From NCBI RefSeq assembly GCF_038595055.1, contig NZ_CP152002.1:328501-392500 (forward strand): DNA of 64,000 bases, written 5' to 3'. Under the pieces are notes generated by a model, which saw only the letters and a list, made by a program, of their open reading frames with translations, made no database searches and was not told the DNA's origin. Both the position numbers and the translations under genes were made by a program. Source of the stretch: Paenibacillus sp. FSL R7-0345. Its GTDB lineage: Bacteria; Bacillota; Bacilli; Paenibacillales; Paenibacillaceae. Position 1 is the stretch's first letter. Each line of letters starts with the position of its first letter. This document shows positions 35,032 through 44,596 of the stretch, one piece after another.

Positions 35032-38000
35032 ATGGATTACTTGGCAGAGAATCACAGTATTCTGGATCAAGCATTCATGATGTCCCCGGTAGGAATGGCT
35101 CTATGGGCCGTAGAGACGGATAAGTGGATTAAGGTTAATTCCGCGCTGTGCGATATTTTAGGCTGCACTGAAACGGATTTTCTCCAGAACACAGTTTGCG
35201 GCAGCCTGATTGCACCGCCTGCGGAGCAGGAGGGGCTGTCATTAAAAGAAACTATAGACCCGCGCTCACTTGCGCCGGGGGCTTCTTCTGTAAAAGAATT
35301 AAAATTCTACAGCCGGACAGGCCGCCCCTTATGGCTGTCCCTTACTTTTGTGCGTCCTGAAACCGGACAGGAATCCCCGCATATTATCGTGTATGCAGCG
35401 GATATAACGGACCGCAAAATCGCGGACCAGCTCACTGTAGACAGCCGTGATTTATACGATTTATTTATAAAAGATGATCAAAGCATGATTTCCTTTACCC
35501 AGCCGGACGGCATCCTGAGCTTTATTTCTCCCTCTTCACTAAAGCTTATCGGCTACAGGCCGGAAGAGATGATCGGCAGGAACCGCCTGGAGTTCTATCA
35601 TCCCGACGACAGAAGGGAGATGGACCTGTCGGAAGGGCTGCTGGAGAATGCTGCCTATACCCGCCGTCTGCGCCATAAGGACGGGCATTATATCTGGTTT
35701 GAAACCTCTTTTCATGCTGTGCGGAATGAAAAAAATGAAATTACCAGAATTATGGGCATTGGCCGGAATGTATCCAGCCGCAAACAGAACGAAGAGGCTC
35801 TGGCTGCCGCGCAGAGAGTTGCCCGGATCGGCTCCTGGAGCTGGGATCTCATCAAAGGCAAGCTGGCCTTCTCGGAAGAGGTACAGCGTATGCTGCACTA
35901 CAGCATCGGTTCAACGGATGTGAGCTACCACTCCTTTGCACAGCTGGTCCATCCTGAGGATCTGGCATCCTTGTATGAGGATGTGGAGCTGGCACTGAAC
36001 CTGGGAGGGTCCAGTGAAGCCGCCTACAGGCTGATTCTGCCTGACAAGACCAGGCTCGCGGTAAACATACAATCCGATGTGATTTACAGCCCGGAGGGGC
36101 AGCCTGTCCGGATAATCGGGATGATGCAGGATATTACCGAAAGGCAGGAGATGGAACGCCAGCTTCGGGAGAGTGAGCGCAATTTCCGCCTGATGTCAGA
36201 GAATTCCCTTGACCTGATCTCGCGTCATGCGGTCAAGGACAGCGTGTTTCTCTACTGCTCGCCAGCCAGCCGTACTCTGCTCGGCTATGAGCCTGAGGAA
36301 ATGATCGGTACCAGCGCCTATGATTACCTGCACCCCGATGATTTGCTGATGATGCAGCAAAAGATGGCGCAAAGCGCAGCGGCCAAATTTATTCCGCCGA
36401 TTTCCTTCCGGTACCGCCACAAAAACGGCAGCTACGTCTGGTTTGAGACAAACAGCCGCTACATTTTTGATGAACAGGGGCAGATTACAGAGATCATTGC
36501 TGTCGGCCGCGATATAACTGAGCGCAAGCAGTTTGAGGCCAGACTGCAGGAGAGCGAGCAGCGTTATAAATCGCTGTTTGAATACAATCCGTCAGCTGTG
36601 TACTCCATGAATCTAAAAGGAGAATATTTAACTGCGAATACAATTCTGGAGGAGCTGACCGGCTACTCTCTGGAGGAGCTGATCGGTAATTATTACGGGC
36701 CGCTTGTACATGAAAAGGATGTCCAAAGGACGAAGTATCATTTTGATATGGCCCTCCAGGGCGTGCCGCAAAGCTATGATCTGACGCTAATTCATAAATC
36801 GGGGAAGCTGGTGGAAATCAATTCGACCAATATTCCGATTATTGTTGACGACAAGGTTGTCGGGGTCTTCGGCATCTCCCGCGATATTACAGAGCGCACC
36901 CGTTATACAGAGCAGATCGAGAAGCTGAGCAACGACTATACGCTAATTCTTAATGCGGTGTCCGAAGGCCTCTTCGGCCTTGATACGGAAGGCAGGGTGA
37001 CTTTTATCAATCCTGCCGGAGCGCAGATGCTGGGCTTTTCCTATGGTGAAATTATGGGACAGCCGTATCTCGAATATATTCAGCAGACCGCGCTGGATGG
37101 CATTTATTCACGGCCGGAGGAGTCTCCCCTGATGCAGGCTGTGCGGGCGGGGGAATCGCTGCAGAGCAGTGATGCGGTACTTTGGCGGAAGGACGGGTCA
37201 AGCTTTTTGGCTGAGTATCAGGTGACCCCTTTGTTTGATAAGGGCGAGCGTATCGGAGCAGTTGTTGTCTTCCGTGATATTACCGATGAGCAGGAAATCA
37301 TCCGTGCCAAAGAATCTGCTGAAAAGGCCGATCAGGCCAAATCGGAATTTCTTGCCATTATGAGCCATGAGCTGAGAACCCCGATGAACGGGATTATGGG
37401 CATGACCGACCTGCTTGCCGAAACAGAGCTCGATGAGGAGCAGCGCGGGTACGCTACGATCATCAGTGAGAGCAGCGCCTCCCTGCTGTATATTCTGAAT
37501 GAAATTCTGGATTTCAGTAAAATTGAAGCCGGCAAAATGACGCTCGTCCAGGAGCCGGTCAATCTGGAATGGGTTATGGAAAGTGTCACGGAGCTGTTCC
37601 TGCCCAAGGCACGGGAGAAAAACATTGAGATGACCTGCCTGATTGCCCCGGGTGTGCCGGAAATTATTGTAGGGGATGCAGCCCGGCTGCGCCAGGTGCT
37701 GGTGAATCTGGTCAGCAACGCAGTCAAGTTTACCGAACAGGGATCTGTTGCTATTGCAGTAACTACGGAATACTGTACCAACCGCCACAGAATGACCCTG
37801 AAATTCAGTGTGCAGGATACCGGAATCGGCATTCCACCGGAGAAGCAATCCCTGTTATTCCAGTCCTTCTCCCAGCTGCATCCGGCTATCAACCGCAAAT
37901 ATGGCGGTACCGGGCTTGGTTTATCTATCTGTAAGCGTCTTGTGGAGCTTATGGGAGGAGCTATCGCGGTGGACAGCTCGGAAGGGGAAGGCTCCAATTT

Positions 38001-38571
38001 CTATTTTACTCTGCCTATGAAGGTTGATTATGAACCGGATAAAGAACCCGTGGAGACGGTGAAGGCGGAAGCGGAGGTTAAGAACCCTCTGAAAGCCGGT
38101 ACTGCCGGCAGCGCTTCATACGCCTTGCCGGAGCCCGGGGGGACGACGCTGCAGATTTCCGGGGATCTGCCTGAGGTGGAGCCCAAATACGGCCCGCTGC
38201 GGATTCTGGTAGCCGAAGATCATCCGGTTAACCAGAGGCTGCTGCTGACCATGCTGAAAAAGCGCGGATATGCCGCCGACCTGGTAGAGAACGGCTGGCA
38301 GGCATTACAGAATGTGATGCAGCAGCCGTATGATCTTGTATTTATGGATGTGCAGATGCCTGTGATGAGCGGGCTTACCGCTGCAGCCAGAATCCGTGAC
38401 CAGCTTGCGCCGGATAACCGTCCGTATCTGGTAGCTGTAACCGCCTTTACCCGTCCGGAGGACCGGGAGCGGTGTCTGGCTGTAGGCATGGAGGATTTCA
38501 TCAGCAAGCCGTTTGCGGCTTCGGATATCGAACGTGTTCTGCAGGAGCGCCGGGAGCGGATTGCTTTATGA
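35032..38571 (+). CDS. Soluble hybrid histidine kinase with multiple PAS domains and a receiver
   Basis: Protein of 1179 residues without visible membrane segments, so a cytoplasmic sensor. About six PAS modules follow each other: roughly 10-120, 145-250, 255-370, 375-500, 505-630 and 635-755, several closed by PAC motifs such as GMMQDITERQEMER and VGRDITERKQFEAR. The kinase core has the phospho-accepting His at 779 in AIMSHELRTPMNGIMG, an N box (LVNLVSNAVKFTEQG), G1 (DTGIGIP) and G2 (GGTGLGLSI). The receiver domain (about 1055-1175) has the Asp at 1106 in VFMDVQMPVM. The stop overlaps the start of the C39-like peptidase gene by four bases. Stimulus unknown; a PAS cofactor such as heme or flavin is possible. 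Confidence 0.93.
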   Translation: MDYLAENHSILDQAFMMSPVGMALWAVETDKWIKVNSALCDILGCTETDFLQNTVCGSLIAPPAEQEGLSLKETIDPRSLAPGASSVKELKFYSRTGRPLWLSLTFVRPETGQESPHIIVYAADITDRKIADQLTVDSRDLYDLFIKDDQSMISFTQPDGILSFISPSSLKLIGYRPEEMIGRNRLEFYHPDDRREMDLSEGLLENAAYTRRLRHKDGHYIWFETSFHAVRNEKNEITRIMGIGRNVSSRKQNEEALAAAQRVARIGSWSWDLIKGKLAFSEEVQRMLHYSIGSTDVSYHSFAQLVHPEDLASLYEDVELALNLGGSSEAAYRLILPDKTRLAVNIQSDVIYSPEGQPVRIIGMMQDITERQEMERQLRESERNFRLMSENSLDLISRHAVKDSVFLYCSPASRTLLGYEPEEMIGTSAYDYLHPDDLLMMQQKMAQSAAAKFIPPISFRYRHKNGSYVWFETNSRYIFDEQGQITEIIAVGRDITERKQFEARLQESEQRYKSLFEYNPSAVYSMNLKGEYLTANTILEELTGYSLEELIGNYYGPLVHEKDVQRTKYHFDMALQGVPQSYDLTLIHKSGKLVEINSTNIPIIVDDKVVGVFGISRDITERTRYTEQIEKLSNDYTLILNAVSEGLFGLDTEGRVTFINPAGAQMLGFSYGEIMGQPYLEYIQQTALDGIYSRPEESPLMQAVRAGESLQSSDAVLWRKDGSSFLAEYQVTPLFDKGERIGAVVVFRDITDEQEIIRAKESAEKADQAKSEFLAIMSHELRTPMNGIMGMTDLLAETELDEEQRGYATIISESSASLLYILNEILDFSKIEAGKMTLVQEPVNLEWVMESVTELFLPKAREKNIEMTCLIAPGVPEIIVGDAARLRQVLVNLVSNAVKFTEQGSVAIAVTTEYCTNRHRMTLKFSVQDTGIGIPPEKQSLLFQSFSQLHPAINRKYGGTGLGLSICKRLVELMGGAIAVDSSEGEGSNFYFTLPMKVDYEPDKEPVETVKAEAEVKNPLKAGTAGSASYALPEPGGTTLQISGDLPEVEPKYGPLRILVAEDHPVNQRLLLTMLKKRGYAADLVENGWQALQNVMQQPYDLVFMDVQMPVMSGLTAAARIRDQLAPDNRPYLVAVTAFTRPEDRERCLAVGMEDFISKPFAASDIERVLQERRERIAL

Positions 38572-39188
38572 GCCGGTCTCCGCAGAGCCGCCGCCTCCTA
38601 GCAGCAGAACCTTATACCCAATGGGAGCCGGGCGTTCATTCGCCCGGCTCTGCCTGCGGGCCGGCCACGCTCGCGGCCATGCTGGAATACTGGCATACCC
38701 GGCAGGGGGCGGATTTTCTTCCCGGCAGCAAGCATTTTGGCACTAAAGCGGAACATATAAATTACATATACAGCCGGCATAGCGGGAGAGCCTGGGGAAT
38801 GAGCGTAAGGAGCTTTGTCCGGGCACTTAACAGGTATATCAGGTCCGCTTCCGGGAAGGATGGGAGTAACGGCCGGCAGCATGCTGTGGCGGTATTCAAT
38901 GATATTGAACGGTATAAAGCGGAGATTGATGCGGGCCGGCCGGTTGCACTCAAATTCGATAAATGGTTCAGCTTCCGCTGGCGGATGGACTTTGCCTATG
39001 ACTATCACTGGGTGCTGGGTATCGGATATGAGGAGCCGGAGGGCGGCTCCGGGCCTGTGCTGATTGTGCATGATAACGGCCTGCGGCTTAGAGGCGGCGG
39101 CTACCGTCCGGGACAGGAGCGGAGTATTCCCTACAAGCCCAATGAGGCTGTTGTTACAATGGTAAGCCTCGATATTACCGGTTTTTAG
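38568..39188 (+). CDS. C39-like cysteine peptidase, coupled to the hybrid kinase
   Basis: Protein of 206 residues resembling the peptidase C39 fold (papain-like). The likely catalytic Cys is in SACGPATLAAMLEYW, the His in YDYHWVLGIGYE and the Asp in IVHDNG, matching the order Cys, His, Asp of this clan. No signal peptide is visible; an ABC transporter, the usual partner of C39 domains, is absent. The ATG start shares the sequence ATGA with the stop of the kinase gene, so the two are co-translated. The start further upstream inside the kinase gene is rejected. It may act in the same signalling route. Confidence 0.75.
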   Translation: MSRSPQSRRLLAAEPYTQWEPGVHSPGSACGPATLAAMLEYWHTRQGADFLPGSKHFGTKAEHINYIYSRHSGRAWGMSVRSFVRALNRYIRSASGKDGSNGRQHAVAVFNDIERYKAEIDAGRPVALKFDKWFSFRWRMDFAYDYHWVLGIGYEEPEGGSGPVLIVHDNGLRLRGGGYRPGQERSIPYKPNEAVVTMVSLDITGF

Positions 39189-39244
39189 CCATGCAGCTGA
39201 TACAGCAAATGTACGAAATAAGAATCCTGCTAAAAAATCCTGTA

Positions 39245-39280
39245 CAAACGTTTGCGCAACTGGGATAATGACGCTATAAT
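39245..39280 (+). promoter_or_regulatory. Pullulanase promoter overlapped by a LacI-family operator
   Basis: The palindrome CAAACGTTTG (39245-39254) is the core of MalR/CcpA-type operators (CGCAAACGTTTGCG style). It overlaps a -35 TTGCGC (39252-39257); the -10 TATAAT lies at 39275-39280 with a 17-bp spacer. A repressor bound here would block the promoter, consistent with maltodextrin induction or carbon catabolite control. Confidence 0.7.
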
Positions 39281-39314
39281 TCCAGTTATTAAAGGGTAAA
39301 GGAGACAGGTTGCC

Positions 39315-41273
39315 TTGTCCGTACAAAAAGAAATGAAAGAACCGATTCATTATGGTGATCCGGCGGCTACGGGCGGAATTTCCGTGTTCGACCAGGATTT
39401 TGATAACCTCTTCAGTTATGACGGCAATGATCTTGGCCTAAGCTACACGCCGCATCATTCGTCCTTCTGTCTATGGGCGCCTACTGCCTTCGAGGCAGAA
39501 GTTGTGCTCTATGATACCTGGCAGGATGCCGCGGGTGAGCATTTGCCGATGACCCGCGAGGTGCGCGGCACCTGGAGGCTGAATGTATCCGGTGATCTGG
39601 AAGGCAAATTTTACACTTACCGGGTACGGGTCGGAGAGCAGTGGAATGAAGCGGCTGATCCCTATGCCCGGGCTGTCGGGGTTAACGGTGACCGGAGTGC
39701 TGTTCTGGACATGTCCAAGACCAATCCTGAGCGCTGGACGGAAGACAAGCCGCAGCTTGCTGATCCGGTTGATTCTGTCATTTATGAGCTGCATCTGCGT
39801 GACTTGTCGGTTCATCCGGCAAGCGGCATTGTCCACAAAAGCCAGTACCTGGGCCTTGCCGAGGATGGTACCCGCGGCCCCGGCGGAATCGCCACCGGGC
39901 TGGATCATATCGCCGGCCTTGGGGTGACCCATGTGCAGCTGCTGCCCATTTATGACTATGCCACAGAGAGTGTTGACGAAACAATGCTGGATCAGCCCCA
40001 CTACAATTGGGGCTACGATCCCAAAAACTATAATGCCCCGGAAGGCTCCTATGCCACCAATCCTTATGCTCCAGGTGTGCGTATCCGCGAACTGAAGACA
40101 ATGATACAGGCGCTGCATGACCGCGGTCTGCGCGTTATTATGGATGTTGTCTACAATCACGTCTATGACGGCTTCCGCGTTAACTTCACGAAGCTGGTTC
40201 CCGGCTATTATCTCCGCTACAAGCAGGACGGCACTCTGTCTAACGGTTCAGGCTGCGGAAATGATGTCGCCAGCGAACGGCTGATGGTATCGCGCTTTAT
40301 TGTGGAATCGGTCCTGTACTGGGCGGAGGAATATCATATTGACGGCTTCCGCTTTGATCTGATGGGCCTGCTGGATATTGGGACAATGCAGGAGATCCGC
40401 CGCCGGCTGGACGACATGGACCCTTCGATTATGACAATCGGTGAGGGCTGGATCATGGATACGGAGCTGGCACCCGAGAAGCTGGCCAGCCAGAGCAATG
40501 CGGACGTGCTGCCGGGCATCGGCCATTTCAACGACGGCTTCCGTGATGCAGTGAAGGGCAATATTTTCCGATATGAAGAGCAGGGATTCATCAGTGGCCG
40601 GCTAGGCCTGGAGAAGGCCGTCAAGACCGGGATTACCGGGGGGGTGGTTCATGGGCAGGAATCCGGACAGTTCGCCGACGAGCCGCAGCAGTGTGTGAAC
40701 TTTGTGGAATGCCATGATAACCATACCCTCTGGGACAAAATCGTGCTGTCGACCCAGGGCGAAAGCGATGGACAGAGAGCGGCAATGCACCGCCTGGCGT
40801 CAGCAATGGTGCTGACCAGCCAGGGTATCCCTTTCCTGCACGCCGGGCAGGAGTTTATGCGTACCAAGGACGGCATTGAGAACAGCTATAAGTCTCCGGC
40901 TGAGGTCAACTGGATGGATTGGGAACGCTGCGCCGCGCGTTCCGCCGATGTTGATTATATGAAACGCCTGATTGCGCTGCGCAAGGCACACCCGGCCTTC
41001 CGCCTGCGCACCGCAGAGGAAATCCGGACGCAGCTGAGGTTTGAGCAGGCGCCGGCCGGTACGATTGCGTATACCCTGCGCGGCCATGCCGGCGGGGATA
41101 CGGCAGAGCATCTGTATGTGCTCTATAATGCCAATCCGGCCGGAGCTTCCCTGAACCTGCCTGCCCTTGGCGAATGGAGCATTCTGTTCGGCGAAGAGCT
41201 GGCAGCACAGCCTGCCGGCGGTAAGCTTACAGTCAAGGAAATCGGAATGGTTGTGCTTGCTGTGCAGCCGTAG
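39315..41273 (+). CDS. pulA: Type I pullulanase
   Basis: Glycoside hydrolase family 13 enzyme of 652 residues that cleaves alpha-1,6 bonds of pullulan and limit dextrin. A CBM48-like N-terminal domain (about 35-140) precedes the catalytic barrel. The pullulanase signature YNWGYDP is at about 230. The catalytic Asp (about 348, in FRFDLMG), Glu (about 377, in IGEGW) and Asp (about 468, in ECHDNHT) are all present. No signal peptide is visible, so it is intracellular. TTG start at 39315 with GGAGACAGG just ahead. Regulation by a LacI-type repressor is inferred from the operator upstream. Confidence 0.95.
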   Translation: MSVQKEMKEPIHYGDPAATGGISVFDQDFDNLFSYDGNDLGLSYTPHHSSFCLWAPTAFEAEVVLYDTWQDAAGEHLPMTREVRGTWRLNVSGDLEGKFYTYRVRVGEQWNEAADPYARAVGVNGDRSAVLDMSKTNPERWTEDKPQLADPVDSVIYELHLRDLSVHPASGIVHKSQYLGLAEDGTRGPGGIATGLDHIAGLGVTHVQLLPIYDYATESVDETMLDQPHYNWGYDPKNYNAPEGSYATNPYAPGVRIRELKTMIQALHDRGLRVIMDVVYNHVYDGFRVNFTKLVPGYYLRYKQDGTLSNGSGCGNDVASERLMVSRFIVESVLYWAEEYHIDGFRFDLMGLLDIGTMQEIRRRLDDMDPSIMTIGEGWIMDTELAPEKLASQSNADVLPGIGHFNDGFRDAVKGNIFRYEEQGFISGRLGLEKAVKTGITGGVVHGQESGQFADEPQQCVNFVECHDNHTLWDKIVLSTQGESDGQRAAMHRLASAMVLTSQGIPFLHAGQEFMRTKDGIENSYKSPAEVNWMDWERCAARSADVDYMKRLIALRKAHPAFRLRTAEEIRTQLRFEQAPAGTIAYTLRGHAGGDTAEHLYVLYNANPAGASLNLPALGEWSILFGEELAAQPAGGKLTVKEIGMVVLAVQP

Positions 41274-41302
41274 CCATATCGTTATATAAGTTCTGATAAA
41301 CA

Positions 41303-41341
41303 ACGGATGTCACTCCTGGTAGGGGGGCATCCGTATTTTTT
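41303..41341 (+). terminator. Terminator after pullulanase
   Basis: The 7-bp stem ACGGATG / CATCCGT with an 18-base loop is followed by ATTTTTTTTT. The interior can also pair partly. Confidence 0.7.
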
Positions 41342-41378
41342 TTGAATTAAAGGCCTATATTATGGAAAACTACTTCAC

Positions 41379-41418
41379 CTGTCGTAGTAAATGTGTTAAG
41401 ATTCAATTACTACGACAG
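41379..41418 (+). promoter_or_regulatory. PadR operator candidate with embedded promoter
   Basis: CTGTCGTAGTAA (41379-41390) and TTACTACGACAG (41407-41418) form a perfect 12-bp inverted repeat with a 16-bp spacer. A weak promoter (TTCACC at 41374-41379, TAAGAT at 41397-41402, 17-bp spacer) lies across it. It sits 42 bp before the PadR start, so autoregulation is likely. Confidence 0.65.
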
Positions 41419-41460
41419 ATAAAGTAATTTGTGATAACGAAACTTTTAGGAGGGCAAATC

Positions 41461-41787
41461 TTGATCAGCAGTGATGTTATCCGGGGATACAACGATACGC
41501 TTATTCTCTACATGCTGCTTGATGGCGAATCTTACGGATATGAAATATCCAAGAACATCAGGAAGCTGTCAGAAGAAAAGTATGTCATGAAGGAAACCAC
41601 CCTTTACTCCGCGTTCACCCGGCTTGAGAAGAACGGCTATATCGATTCTTTTTTTCAGGATGAAACGTTCGGCAAGAGACGCACCTATTACCGCATTACC
41701 CCGCTGGGTCTGGCCTATTACAAGGAGAAGTGCGCAGAATGGAAGGTTACACAAGAGGTTGTTAACAAATTCATAAAGGAGCTGTAG
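41461..41787 (+). CDS. PadR-family transcriptional regulator
   Basis: Short PadR-type repressor of 108 residues. The winged helix shows GYEISKNIRKLSEEKYVMKE and the conserved TTLYSAFTRLEKNGYIDSF. TTG start at 41461, with AGGAGGG seven bases before; the earlier GTG at 41431 has no such site. The gene overlaps nothing, but its stop is only 4 bp from the next start, so it is in one unit with the membrane protein that follows. PadR and a permease-prefix membrane protein pairs are common in Bacillota, often linked to envelope stress or antibiotic response. Confidence 0.9.
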   Translation: MISSDVIRGYNDTLILYMLLDGESYGYEISKNIRKLSEEKYVMKETTLYSAFTRLEKNGYIDSFFQDETFGKRRTYYRITPLGLAYYKEKCAEWKVTQEVVNKFIKEL

Positions 41788-41791
41788 CCGC

Positions 41792-42766
41792 ATGGATACG
41801 ATTGCCGGATATTTGAACAATATGTTCGCTTCCCTGCCCAGGACAGAGCAGACGTATAACCTGAAACAGGATTTACTCGCAAATATGGAGGAGAAATATC
41901 ACGAGCTCAAAAAAGAAGGGAAATCGGAGAATGAAGCGGTCGGCATCGTCATCTCGGAATTCGGCAATATTGATGAGCTGATCGATGAGCTGGGCATACA
42001 GGCAGGGGGAGAGGATACACTGCTTCCGCTGCTGGGACCTGAAGATACGTGGAGCTACACAGTGTCTAAAAAGAAAGCTGGGCTCATGGTGGGTATCGGC
42101 GTAATGCTGTGCATTATCGGCCCGGCGCTGCTGGTTTTTCTGGTTACTCTTGCTGAATACGGCTTTTTACGCGGTGTGATTTCAGAGGATGCTGCCGGAA
42201 TAATTGGCGTCAGTGTATTGCTGGTGCTGGTCGCTTTTGCAATCGGACTGTTCATCTTCAGCAGCAATATGATGGAGAAATATAAGAAGTGGGAAAAAGG
42301 GCTTAAGCTGCCCTACTTTTTACGGACAGAGCTTGAGCAGCGCAGCCGCGCATTTGCACCCACCTACACCTTGTCGCTGACCCTGGGAATTTGCCTTTGC
42401 GTTCTGTCACCGGTTCTGATTATTGTCTGGGCTGCAATCAATGAGGATACTGCAGGATACGGAGTATCCGTTATGCTCCTGCTTATTGCGCTGGCTGTCT
42501 TTCTGTTCATCTATTACGGAACGATTAAGGAGAGCTTCAGCTTCCTGCTCAAGGAAGGTGAATTTGCCGAGCTCCCTCCTGAAAAGAAAGAGGAAAGACG
42601 TGTCATGGGCTCAATCGCAGGCATTATCTGGCCGCTCGCTGTATGCATTTTTCTCATAAGCGGCTTTGTGTTTAACCGCTGGGACATCAACTGGGTCGTA
42701 TTCCCTGTGACCGGTATTCTTCTGGGCATCTTTAATTCGGTATATAATCTTGTCAAAGCCCGTTAG
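41792..42766 (+). CDS. Permease-prefix domain (DUF1700-like) membrane protein
   Basis: Protein of 324 residues. The N-terminal 80 residues form the cytoplasmic prefix domain (DLLANMEEKYHELKKEGKSE and AVGIVISEFGNIDELI). Six membrane segments follow in three pairs, near 95-145, 190-235 and 270-320. The first two pairs look duplicated: GLMVGIGVMLCIIGPALLVF resembles TLSLTLGICLCVLSPVLIIV. It is translationally coupled to the PadR regulator, its likely repressor. The precise role is unknown. Confidence 0.82.
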   Translation: MDTIAGYLNNMFASLPRTEQTYNLKQDLLANMEEKYHELKKEGKSENEAVGIVISEFGNIDELIDELGIQAGGEDTLLPLLGPEDTWSYTVSKKKAGLMVGIGVMLCIIGPALLVFLVTLAEYGFLRGVISEDAAGIIGVSVLLVLVAFAIGLFIFSSNMMEKYKKWEKGLKLPYFLRTELEQRSRAFAPTYTLSLTLGICLCVLSPVLIIVWAAINEDTAGYGVSVMLLLIALAVFLFIYYGTIKESFSFLLKEGEFAELPPEKKEERRVMGSIAGIIWPLAVCIFLISGFVFNRWDINWVVFPVTGILLGIFNSVYNLVKAR

Positions 42767-42847
42767 GGTCTCTTGTAAACGGCTTTACCCATCCCCGGAA
42801 TTTTAATTAAAAAAGTGACATAGCTCATTTAGGCAGTAAAGGATCGA

Positions 42848-42887
42848 TGATACTATATAGGCACTACTTTGCTGCTTTACAGTATCA
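42848..42887. promoter_or_regulatory. Inverted repeat upstream of gltD
   Basis: TGATACT (42848-42854) and AGTATCA (42881-42887) are perfect inverted arms with 26 bp between; flanking GATC sequences extend the symmetry. It may be an operator of the glutamate synthase gene. No match to TGTNAN7TNACA was found here. Confidence 0.4.
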
Positions 42888-43000
42888 AATGATCAGCCGG
42901 TGACAAAGAGTAACCATCTTTTTGGCGCCGAATGGGCAAGAATGCCGCTTCTATGATGTTGACCGGCGGCCAATCAGAGAAACTCGGAGGATGACTAGGA

Positions 43001-44488
43001 ATGGGTAAAGCAACCGGATTTTTGGAATTTCAGCGGCAGACGGCCGCGGAGTGCGAGCCGCTGCAGCGTATTAAAGACTGGAATGAATTTTTGCTGCCAA
43101 TGGATGAAGATAAACTGAAGGAGCAGGGCTCCCGCTGTATGGACTGCGGAACACCGTTCTGTCATGTGGGGCGCCTGCTCTCCGGGATGGCCTCCGGCTG
43201 TCCGCTGCATAATCTGATTCCCGAATGGAATGACCTGGTATACCGCGGCAACTGGCAGGTTGCCCTCAAGCGGCTGCATAAGACGAATAACTTTCCGGAA
43301 TTTACAGGCCGTGTCTGTCCTTCCCCGTGCGAAGGCGCCTGTACTGTAGGGATGAACGGCAGCCCGGTCACAATCAAGACGATTGAACGCTCAATTGTAG
43401 ACCGCGGCTTCGCCGAGGGCTGGATCGTTCCGGAGCCGCCGCTGGTGCGCACAGGCAAACGAGTAGCCGTTGTCGGCTCCGGGCCGGCCGGACTCGCCTG
43501 CGCCGCCCAGCTGAACAAAGCGGGTCACACGGTAACTGTCTACGAGCGGGCTGACCGGATCGGCGGACTGCTGACCTACGGGATTCCGAATATGAAGCTG
43601 GATAAGAAGACCGTTCAGCGCCGGGTGGACCTGCTGGCTGCTGAAGGCATTACTTTCGTAACCCGGACCGAGATCGGCAAGGATATTGCCGCCTCGCAGC
43701 TGCAGGAGGAGAATGATGCCGTTGTGCTGTGCGGCGGCTCGACCCAGGCGCGTGACCTGCCGATTGAAGGCCGCGAACTGCGCGGGATTCACCAGGCGAT
43801 GGAATTCCTGACGCTGAATACGAAGAGTCTGCTCGATTCCGGCCTGGCTGACGGTGAATACCTGTCTGCGGCAGGCAAGGATGTAGTTGTCATCGGCGGC
43901 GGTGACACAGGTACTGACTGTGTGGCCACTTCCATCCGCCACGGCTGCCGCAGCGTGATCCAGCTGGAGATTATGCCGCAGTCCCCGCTGACCCGCCAGC
44001 CGGGCAATCCTTGGCCGGAATGGCCTAAGGTACTGAAGGTAGACTACGGACAGCATGAGGCCGCGGCTTTGTATAAGGAAGATCCGCGCCGCTATCTCGT
44101 TTCCTCGAAGCGTTTTGCCGGCGATGACGGCGGGCATGTGCAGGAGCTGCACACTGTGCGGATTGAGTGGGTCCGTAACGAGCAGGGCCGGATGGTGGCC
44201 CGGGAGGTGCCGGGCAGTGAGGAAGTGCTCAAGACACAGCTTGTGCTGCTGGCGCTGGGCTTCACCGGACCGGAAGATACACTGCTGGATCAGCTTGGGG
44301 TTGAGCGTGACGAACGTTCCAATGCCAAGGCAGAATTCGGGGTACAGGCAACCAGCGTTGAAGGTGTATTCACAGCTGGAGATATGCGCCGCGGACAGAG
44401 CCTTGTGGTCTGGGCCATTCAAGAGGGCCGTCAGACTGCCCGTGAGGTTGACCGCTACTTGATGGGGGCTTCCGATCTGCCGAAGTAA
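43001..44488 (+). CDS. gltD: Glutamate synthase small subunit
   Basis: NADPH-dependent flavoprotein of 495 residues that supplies electrons to the large subunit for making glutamate from glutamine and 2-oxoglutarate. The N-terminal Cys cluster for iron-sulfur centres is present ([12 protein letters not shown] and CPSPCEGAC). The FAD motif [14 protein letters not shown] and the NADPH motif [10 protein letters not shown] follow, with [17 protein letters not shown] near the end. The ATG start has CTCGGAGGATGACTAGGA before it. The large subunit gene is not adjacent; it must lie elsewhere or be absent. Confidence 0.94.
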   Translation: MGKATGFLEFQRQTAAECEPLQRIKDWNEFLLPMDEDKLKEQGSRCMDCGTPFCHVGRLLSGMASGCPLHNLIPEWNDLVYRGNWQVALKRLHKTNNFPEFTGRVCPSPCEGACTVGMNGSPVTIKTIERSIVDRGFAEGWIVPEPPLVRTGKRVAVVGSGPAGLACAAQLNKAGHTVTVYERADRIGGLLTYGIPNMKLDKKTVQRRVDLLAAEGITFVTRTEIGKDIAASQLQEENDAVVLCGGSTQARDLPIEGRELRGIHQAMEFLTLNTKSLLDSGLADGEYLSAAGKDVVVIGGGDTGTDCVATSIRHGCRSVIQLEIMPQSPLTRQPGNPWPEWPKVLKVDYGQHEAAALYKEDPRRYLVSSKRFAGDDGGHVQELHTVRIEWVRNEQGRMVAREVPGSEEVLKTQLVLLALGFTGPEDTLLDQLGVERDERSNAKAEFGVQATSVEGVFTAGDMRRGQSLVVWAIQEGRQTAREVDRYLMGASDLPK

Positions 44489-44509
44489 ATTGAATAGTAA
44501 GCTGATTGA

Positions 44510-44534
44510 CAGGACGCCTGCGGCGTCCTGTTTT
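44510..44534 (+). terminator. Terminator after gltD
   Basis: The perfect 9-bp stem CAGGACGCC / GGCGTCCTG with a 3-base loop is followed by TTTT. Confidence 0.85.
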
Positions 44535-44596
44535 GCGCTTGGCTGCATAGGGAAGTAAGATAAGGTAAAAAGAAGGCATGAAGGGAAGGTTATAAC

